Below are positions 56,036 to 64,000 of a DNA stretch of 64,000 nucleotides, one piece after another (position 1 is the first letter of the stretch; every line of letters begins with the position of its first letter). The position numbers and the translations under genes were made by a program. The stretch is from Nectonema munidae (lineage: Eukaryota > Nematomorpha > Nectonematoida > Nectonematidae): contig JAUIRK010000918.1 of NCBI GenBank assembly GCA_030549495.1, forward strand, positions 1 through 64,000. Direction: 5' to 3'. A model generated the notes under the pieces. It did no database searches. It saw only the letters and a program-made list of their open reading frames with translations, and was not told the origin of the DNA.

Positions 56036-57140
56036 CTATCTCATGTCAAAAACTGCCAATCAAAATTAAATGTCATTTTTTCAATAAAATTTTATATTAT
56101 ATAAATATTTTTATACTAAATCAAGCATGCCAATTTAAATTCCAAAAACATTTTTACAGTTTGTCAAAATGTCTGAAAGTGTCAATCAATTTTGCGGTTT
56201 ATATCTATGCCGATTTAAATTGCAGAGTGATTTTTATAAATAAGGTTATCAAAATGTCGGAAAGTGTCAATCCACTTTGTGGTTCGTCTAAAAATTTTCA
56301 CAAGGAATATTAATTAACTTTTAAACAAGTTATTTTTTTATACCAAAGCTGATATAATTTTCAAGTCAGTTTTAGCAAAATTTGATAATTTTGCAGTTTA
56401 CGTTTGAGAAAGAGTCTCCAAAATTATTAATCCATATTTTAAATAAAAAATATAAATTTTTTAAAATAAATCGAACATGCTGATTTTATTTCTCGACTCA
56501 TTTTTTTGCAATTAGAGTGTGAAAATGTTAATCATATTTGTGGTTAAAGACTAAAAATTATTTCGCATAATATTATTTATATTCTAAATAAAATATATTT
56601 TTTATACTAGATCACCAACTGATTTCATTTTTGGACTCAGTTTTCGTAAATAGGATGTAAAAATGTCAATCAAATTTGTTAGTTTCAACTGAAAATTTTC
56701 TCCAAAAACATTTATTCACATTTCAAAACAAAATATATTTTTTTAAATTAAATTGATCATGTAGATGCTATTTTTTGGACTTTTACTGTGAAAAATGTGT
56801 CAAAGTAAAAATAGAATTAATAATGTATGCCAAAAAATTATCTCATAATATTTTCATATTTTAAATAAAATACATTTTTTATTTTTTTTATTACGCTGTT
56901 CAGTTCATTTCAGGACTTAGTTTTCGCAATTAGGGTGCGAGAATGACATTTAGAAAAAATCAAATTCTAAAAAACCACAAATTTCTCAAAAAAAGATTTA
57001 AATTTTAAATAATTTTTTAATACAATATCGTCCATGTTTTTCATTTTGGACATTACAGTGTAAAAATAGTTGAAAGTATCAATGGAATTGGTAAAAATCA
57101 GTTTTTTTCCAAAAAATCAATTGCCAAGTTTTTTCTCACA
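56036..57140. repeat. Degenerate tandem array, units about 150-180 bp
   Basis: Six or so diverged units share the same order of blocks: AAAATGTCAATCAA..TTTG, (C)TGAAAATTTTCTC, CATATTTTAAATAAAATATA, a TGATCATG/CGAACATG-like block, TGGACTCAGTTTTCGCAATTAG, then GGTGTGAAAATGT. Examples start near 56165, 56255, 56520, 56655 and 56810. The frame at 56032-56313 runs over the first units and is not a gene. Confidence 0.6.
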
Positions 57141-59820
57141 ATCGTTATTTATTAGGGTACAAATATTTGAGTATGAGAGAATTAAGGGAATTGTAGGCAC
57201 ATTGAAATGAGAACAAGTGATCATCAGAAAAATGAAATAATAACTCGTTTATTAAAGTGCTTTTATATTGTCAATATAGTAGTCCTATGAGGAGCGTAAG
57301 AAACAAGTATGTAACTTGTCTACACGGAAGATATACCGTTTTCCAATGAACTAAGAGATATTGTAAAAATCTAGTATTGAGATTTTCAAAAACATCTTAG
57401 CCGTGAAGAAGAAGCTCTTCCCTTGTGAATCAAAAATATTTACCTTATTAGTTATTACTTAATATTTCAATCATCAATTTACTAAAAAAGTAATCAGAAA
57501 ATTTTCAACAGTTAGAGTTACCATAACTGGACCAAATACCAATATGCGAAAGTATAACTATTCTCAAAAAAGATTTTTATAAATGTGAATGACCGTTTTT
57601 TTCTTTCAGTGTGAACAAGTGATAAAAAGTGGAAAACATTTTGTAATTGAAAAAAGGATTATGAATGATTTCATGAAGAACATGAATTTTGAAAAATGAT
57701 TGGTTAGCAAATATCCAGTCTGATATCTGTTCATATCACCCGATACTATAACACATGCTATTAATAAAAAAAGCCAAGATCAACTAAGATAGAAACTAAC
57801 TCTTCAATAGAAAACTCTGAACTCGCTTAAATTATGAGATAAATAAATCTTTGAAAAGTTTTTTTTGAACATAGATTCGACAAAATGAACAAAGTGATAG
57901 CGAATTTGTAAACAAAACAATAGAGATCCTATTGAGATATATAGTTCAAAGCTGTTTCTATTAGTAAACGAAGGGAATGATAAACTATAGAACACAGAAC
58001 AAAACGAACAAGGGCACAGAAGTGCTCAATTTAGTTACCGTAGCACACAGTAATATTGTTTACTATGTTATTTTACAATTTTTATAAAAATTTTACTGCT
58101 GAATTGATTATTATCATTAAACATATTATAAAATATAACACATATATAGGGTTATTAATGAAAAATTTCGTGAGAAATAAAAATTTAAATTTTATGAGCT
58201 TTTAGCAAACATGATGTCACGTCGCTTTGAGTAGAAATTTGGTCCCACCTGGATAAAATAATTATTATATCAAGAAAGAAAATTATTTTATCGATATAAG
58301 TCAAAGTAGTTTCAAAAACATCACCATAATGAAATAGAGAAAGGTACATTTGCTAAATGGAAAGAAAATTGTTCAAAAATAATTAAAAAAATATCTAACC
58401 ACAAATTCAGCAAAGTTAAACAGAAGTAGTAATTTAAATCTAAAGTGACAAAAATATTTTCAGAATCAAATTAAGCATGGTCGATTTGCTGTGTATAGAG
58501 AAATTTATTTAAGTATAATAAGAAAATGTCTTTTGCTTCACCTGTTAAAGCTCATTTACTGACAGATGAAATATTTTGGTGAATTAATCACCGAAATTTA
58601 GTTTATTGAATAAATTAAGACAATATTAAGCCCAAAATTTGGTAATATATATTTAACATTGATTGATTTTCTTAGCTTTGATTAGTTAATGGGTTCACGC
58701 GAGAATTTTTTGAAAAATATTGAATATTTTAGAAAAAAAGGAGGGACTTAAAAAGCTCCCACCCCTTCGTTACTGAGGAAATATAAATAGCCCGTCACGA
58801 ATATGGTTAAATTGCATATCCATAATATAAGATAGACTCTACAACTTAGCGAATACGTTTCATAAAGAAATTTTTTAACATTTCTTTGATATAGATAAAA
58901 TAGGCACATATTCAGATGAACCCGATTTAGGAAAATATACTTCAACTAAGAAATAGTAGATTATATTTCAAAAGGAATAAATAATGTGGAAAAGTCGTGA
59001 TCCTACAAAAAAGGTAATGAGGACTTACTGGGTTGAATATAACTTTGTAGCATATCACTCAGCTGCGCAGTATTGCAATATATACAGAAGTGATTTTTTT
59101 GATCTTCACAGCATTTGAATGTTATATTTTTGAAAAACTTTTTCATATCATGTTCAGTAGTAAGGTCAAAAGGAAATTCTGTCACAAATGAAGCTTTTGA
59201 GTCTTCTACTTTCTATGAAATATAATCCAATTAAACAAGCTTTTCTTTAACACTTACATTATGGAGAATGTCTTTTAATGCTATCAAAAAGTTCAAATTA
59301 AAATAATCCAAACCATATAAATAGATAACGTAGAATAAAATTCAGATCATCTTCTGATTAAATATCATAATTTCAAGATATTTTGTTTTTAAATGGATAA
59401 ATTCCCAAACATTAAGATATTAACGCACTTACATCATAAAATAGTAGTATGTAAAAAGTATGGTAATAGTATTATATATGAGTGCAGTGCCTAAAAATAG
59501 ATGTATATATCACAAATAAAGTAGGTAAACATTGACTAAAATATTTTCTTTCAATCCTTTCCTAAGAATTAAAGAAAAGGAAAAATTAGAAAGTTATTAA
59601 CAATGACAATGAAACACTCTTATCCTTGGGAAGAAGGTAGCACTTGATCAGTTTTAGAAAATATATACGACTTCGATTTTATAAAGATCGGATGGAAGTG
59701 ACATTTGATACGTACGTTAGCAGATAAAAATGAATAGAAGGCTAGCAAATGGATACATTTTCAAGATGTATGGATTCAAATGGATTTTTAAATGTTTAAG
59801 AACACACACTGCTTTAGTAT
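57141..59820. other. AT-rich stretch without a recognised gene
   Basis: No exon of the zinc-finger gene could be identified, though it may lie here. Minus frames at 57804-57995, 58748-58945 and 59003-59185 are not recognised. Confidence 0.4.
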
Positions 59821-59837
59821 TCTCAGGAGCACGCACC

Positions 59838-60402
59838 CAGAGGCGTAAACGAGGAAGCGACTGTGCCTTTTCTATGGCTCTAATAATTTAAGCCTGGTAG
59901 CGATTTTTAGGTCACAAATGTATATTTACATTTTCTCCTTTGCCGCGGGACTTTTAACGCCTTTATCATAATACTAATTTGATCTTTGGATTGATTTTAC
60001 GAATTATTTTTACAAAACTTATATAAAAAATGAATACATATTGATCGAACACTTTTGACAATTAAAATCATTGAAAAAATTTGCCTACCCTTATTTTGAA
60101 CTTTCTGCCTCTAGACATTCTATATTTTTGAAATATCAGTATTGTTATAAATATGATCGAATTTCTAATATAAATCCTCCTTGTAATGATTCATTAGTGT
60201 AAGGGTAAATAGAGAAGAGCGAAATGAATCGGTCTTAATTTTTATTCAAAAAATTTCATATCAATCGATTCCATTTTTATAGAAAGTTTATGCACTTTTT
60301 AAAAATTTGTATTCAAAAAAAATCTATACCTGTACCGGCAGTAATAGCAAGGAGAAGCGGACGATATCATCCCACCCCCAGCAGATGTGCGCCCCCGTGG
60401 AA
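59838..60402. repeat. Possible MITE remnant with AGAGGCGTAA and GTGCGCCCCC ends
   Basis: CCCAGAGGCGTAAACGAGGA at 59838 and CAGATGTGCGCCCCCGTGG at 60384 look like transposon-end motifs of the poly-G/C MITE style; the right one resembles the 11.3-kb hAT end (GATGTGCGCCCCTG). They are not a matched pair, so they may be two different remnants. Confidence 0.3.
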
Positions 60403-60579
60403 ACATAAAGAGATATAAGAAGAATTGGAAGTCAGCGTTGATTCTTTCACAAAATACAAATAATTTTTGTTTATAGTATTGGGAAAAAAGTTGTTTACCA
60501 ACTTCTGAGAATGGAAAAACTGATAAATTACAAAAAGCAAGCCTAAGAAAAATGAACATTGTTAGTACAAAATGATATA

Positions 60580-63500
60580 CAGTAACCCCCCTCAAATAAG
60601 ACCCCTCTAGATTGCGACTTCCTCATTAATGCGACTTTGTTTTCCTGTACAGACATAACTTGCATTAACATTACAGCTATTACTAAAATCCAACGCTCAG
60701 ATGCGACCAAAAGTTTTATGTTCATAACTAGTATTATTAAATATAAGAAAAGCAAAGCTGCAATTGTGTTTAAATCTATATCGAATAGAGACGATATAGC
60801 GTACATACTTAATTTATATCACATACTAGTAAGCAAAAAGGTGCTTGTTACTGCAACTAGCATGTGAATCTAGATTAAATTCAACACGCATGAAGTGTAT
60901 ATCGCGTTATCTTTCTTACATATCCTATGTTTGCTGTGTGAGCAAGTATGGTAGTGTTAGTTTTTTGTTTAATTTTAATTGATTCAACATGTTTATGTCT
61001 ATTATCTTATGTTAATCCTGTTTTGGTGTTGAGCATAATTTATACATTTTATTTTCACCATTATTTACGCACTTATTTTCTGAGCCATATGTCTTCTGTT
61101 ACAAAAAAAACGCAATCACTTGACCCTACAACAAAAAAGTGAGGTCATCGGGAAATATGATAAAAACATGAAGTGTTTGCATATTTCTAAAGATGCATGT
61201 ATAGAAAACCCAAATTAAGAACATTATTTTGAATAGAGAAAAAATCAAGAAGTTATGGGATGATGGCTTGAATTCGAAGATGAAAATTATTAAAGTTAAG
61301 AAAACAGAAAATGATAATTTAAATAGGTTAGTTTTTAAGTGGTTTTGTGAAGCAAGAAGAAGGAATATCCCTGTTTCAGGTAAACTTATTCAAGACTAAT
61401 GATGTTCAAAGATCTAATGTTAGAAAATTTTGTTGCTTCAAACGGATGCTTAAGTGGTTTCCAAAAAAGATATGACATTTCCTGCTCTGGTTTATCTGGA
61501 GATAGTGCACACGTGAGTGAAGAGACGATTGAAAATTGGTGTTTGCGTTTGGTTTCCTTGTGTGATGGATATTCGCTAGATAATATTTTCAACGCAGACG
61601 AAACAGTTTTATTTTTTCGTACTTTATTTAACAAATCTCAAGTAATGAAAGGGAAAAGTTGCTAAGCGACGAAAAACTATAAAAACAGATTAACTGTACT
61701 CTTATGCTGTAGTGCAATCGGAGAAAAGTGAACCCCTTTCGTAATTGGACGTTCTGCTAATCCACGCTGTTTCCGTCAGTTTCCAGCATTTCTACTTCCT
61801 GTCGAATAAAAGCACAATAAAAAAGCATGGATGAATAAGCCAGATTTTTTCAGTCTGGATTAATAGGCTGAATAAGAGAATGAAAAGTAAATCGATACCT
61901 ATACTCTTATTTGTTGATAATAGTTGTTGCGCACACTCTTATTCTTCCTTATCAAATGTTAAATTAGTCTATCTTCCTGCAAACACAACTTAGTGGCTTC
62001 AACCTTGTGATGCAAGAATTATCAAGACACTGAAATCCAAAAGCGGTTAATGCGACACATTTTACCAAAAATGGATAAAGCAGAGAATGTGTCAGAAATT
62101 GCAGCTCAAATAAATATACGTTATGCAATTATATGGTTGAAAGATTCGTGGGATTTGGTAACAGCACAACTGATAAAAAGATGTTTCGCCAAATGTGGTT
62201 TCACTTATAACGAAACTTTACCTCAAGAACAAAATTTAAATATAAATGATAATATTTTGAAAAGGAATTGAATGGAAAAACTTTGTTGATTGTGATTCTG
62301 CAATTCATCCTATAGCTGGATAGGAAAAATATACTATACTGGTAGGAAAAAATTCAAGCTGAAGCTAGAGGGGAAGATGTTTCTGAGAAGGAAGAAAATA
62401 GTGATAATGACGAACTGATAGAAAATCAAATAGTCAACAAGAAAATATCTATGATTTATCTTGAAAAGGTAAAAGATAGAGCTCTTGAAACAAAAGATGA
62501 AACGTTTATCAATTTGATGTCAAAAACTCTTATTCGCATCAACAAATCTTCCTCAAAAATTAGCAAACAATCTAAAATGGATGATTTTATACTCTCACGA
62601 AGGAATTTTTATTAGTTTGAATAAAACTTAAATTTCACATGTTCTTCTATTTTATAAGCTTGTTAGTCAGCAAGCTATTCTGCATTCAAAAAATCGATAG
62701 TATCTTCTAGACGTCTTCATGATAACTTTAAAAATTTCAACCCGAATTTTATCCTCGTTTGAAAGCTAAATGTTTAAGGAAATTATAGGCTGTATGAAAT
62801 ACCGTTGTGCTCACTTATCACCATAAAGGATTGCTTAAAGAATTTAAAAAATTTGAGAATAAAAATAAAAATTTCAAATAAATTTTTTTACGATTACTGA
62901 GTACCTTAATAAATGAATATAAATCTGAAATTTTTTTAATTTGATCTTTAAAAATAAATAGGTTTTATAAGAAACGATAAATTCTTTATATTCTCGACTT
63001 TATAAAAATAAAGTCTTTATCCGTATAGTGAATTTCTTTATTTCACCATTTGTTCTTATCGTATATATTAGATTTTTGATAAAGGCCGTAAGGTTATCGA
63101 GAAAATATAGAATTTATCGTTTCTTATACATGCTCTTTATTTATAATGTGCATCGACTTCCCCGTAGCTATTATTGATCTCTATACTTTATAGGACTAAA
63201 ACTTAACATAGAAGTTTTTAGAAATATGTATTTTTGATCGAAAGAATATTAATTAAGATAAAGACTATGAAAGTTTATTTATGATACTGATAAATAATGT
63301 AAGTATAGAGAAAGAAAGTATTAAAAATGGAGAAAACGATTCCTAAATTAATGAATTTTTAACGACGAAAATCAAACATATCAAATAAATTTCAATTTTT
63401 TTCAAATCAAAAAATCAAATAAAATATTGATAAACAGGAGCAAAACTTGTTAAGAATTAGTACGGGATCCGCGGAAATTGTCATCTGGGGAAACCTGGAA

Positions 63501-63656
63501 AGAAACACAAATTCTAACAATAATAATAATCTACAATAATATAATAAACAAGTTATAATATTGTCATAACGTTATCAAAAAAAACATTTTGAAACAATTC
63601 TGTAACGACTTTCTAAATGTGGCTGGATGGTCGGTCGTATCTGAGAGGGTTTATTG
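60580..63656 (+). mobile_element. pogo/Tigger-like DNA transposon, whole but mutated, 3.08 kb
   Basis: The left end CAGTAACCCCCCTCAAATAA (60580) is mirrored by the right end GGTCGTATCTGAGAGGGTTTATTG (to 63656). TA flanks both (60578-60579 and 63657-63658), the target duplication of pogo/Tc1-mariner elements. The left arm continues GACCCCTCTAGATTGCGACT, similar in style to Tigger ends. The transposase lies inside on the plus strand (61090-62620). This element and the one at 9.4 kb have different ends, so they are two families. Confidence 0.85.
61090..62620 (+). pseudogene. pogo/Tigger-like transposase, broken
   Basis: It starts with MSSVTKKTQSLDPTTKK at 61090, then KSEVIGKYDKN (HTH region) in a shifted frame, KKLWDDGLNSKMKI and NRLVFKWFCEARRRNIPVSG (CENPB-type domain, about 61250-61400). 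Next is the intact piece 61399-61665 with CLSGFQKRYDISCSGLSGDS and NIFNADETVLFF (first Asp of the DDE core). Later pieces hold LLFVDNSCCAHS (about 61910; second Asp) and VYLPANTT.WLQPCDA-type text (about 61970; third). Frame 62050-62271 gives the helical C-terminal region. At least five frame changes or stops. Confidence 0.82.
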
Positions 63657-64000
63657 TATACAAAATATAATGAAATGGAGTTAAAATAAAAAATTTACAT
63701 TGGATGAATTAGTTTGGAAATATTTTGACTTGTTATATTTTGCACATTTGAAGCGTAATGTTCTTCTGCCTACTTTTTCTTCGGGATTATTATTGTTTTC
63801 TGTGCATAATATAAATAACATTTTAATGAAAAAAGAAAAAATAAAAGATTTTGTGATGAAAAATTTAAACTTCAATTAGAATACGATTACAGTTAACCAA
63901 TTTATAGAAAAAACAGAAAATCTGATGTATAAATTTTAGCTTCATCACTGATATATTTTGCTTATATATTTTTTAGTACTTTTCTGTTTTAACAATTAAG
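63657..64000. other. AT-rich end of window, no gene seen
   Basis: Flank of the pogo element. The minus frame 63681-63875 is not recognised. Confidence 0.4.

Noticed and set aside
60637-60867. Plus frame of 76 codons near the pogo left end
   Set aside because: It lies in the non-coding subterminal part of the pogo element; no transposase or other motif, and the minus-strand frame opposite is equally featureless.
1-64000. Bacterial or viral gene cluster, operon or defence system
   Set aside because: No dense coding, no ribosome-binding sites or operon spacing; the spliced exons and transposon content are those of an animal nuclear genome.

Overview
This window is from an animal nuclear genome, AT-rich and full of transposable elements, most likely an arthropod or another invertebrate. 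The evidence is spliced host exons with GT-AG introns from 61 bp to several kb, a metazoan FBXO25/FBXO32 (atrogin-1-type) F-box gene, a C2H2 zinc-finger gene, tRNA-derived SINE sequence, a LINE with apurinic endonuclease, RT and RNase H, and hAT, piggyBac, pogo/Tigger and Mutator-like DNA elements. There are no bacterial operons and no CRISPR array. I cannot name the species.

Layout. 0.3-3.7 kb: a piggyBac-type transposase split by a tandem pair of short elements. 3.7-9.4 kb: AT-rich DNA with small hAT-type elements, a candidate exon at 6.2-6.6 kb (minus), a foldback at 7.9 kb and a decayed second piggyBac copy at 8.4-9.3 kb. 9.44-15.64 kb: a nest. A Tigger-like element holds a broken retroelement, which is split by a 3.2 kb hAT element, which itself holds smaller elements. 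17.97-22.77 kb: a Mutator-like element with a 10-bp target duplication that has swallowed a 4.4 kb LINE (minus). 22.86-26.44 kb: two more copies of that LINE or a relative (plus) around a complex minisatellite.

26.79-48.53 kb is the main host gene. It is an FBXO25/32-like F-box gene on the plus strand whose exons are mostly too short to stand out as ORFs. I read exons at 26792, 38822, 44208, 44448 and 48332; the four 3' exons join in phase. A piggyBac-type MITE with TTAA ends lies 42 bp upstream of its start codon. Its introns hold a decayed hAT transposase, several MITEs, a SINE with a 15-bp target duplication and a gypsy-type fossil tail. 48.5-54 kb: AT-rich DNA with an intact 682-bp hAT MITE and a third, decayed piggyBac-like copy (minus). 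54.17-55.66 kb: the large last exon of a five-finger C2H2 gene (minus), whose first exon(s) lie upstream and were not found. 56.0-57.1 kb: a degenerate tandem array of roughly 150-180 bp units. 60.58-63.66 kb: a whole but mutated 3.08 kb pogo/Tigger element bounded by inverted repeats and TA.

The F-box protein would be the substrate receptor of an SCF ubiquitin ligase, and the zinc-finger protein a nucleic-acid-binding regulator. The rest is mobile DNA in layers, so the insertion order can be read from who interrupts whom.
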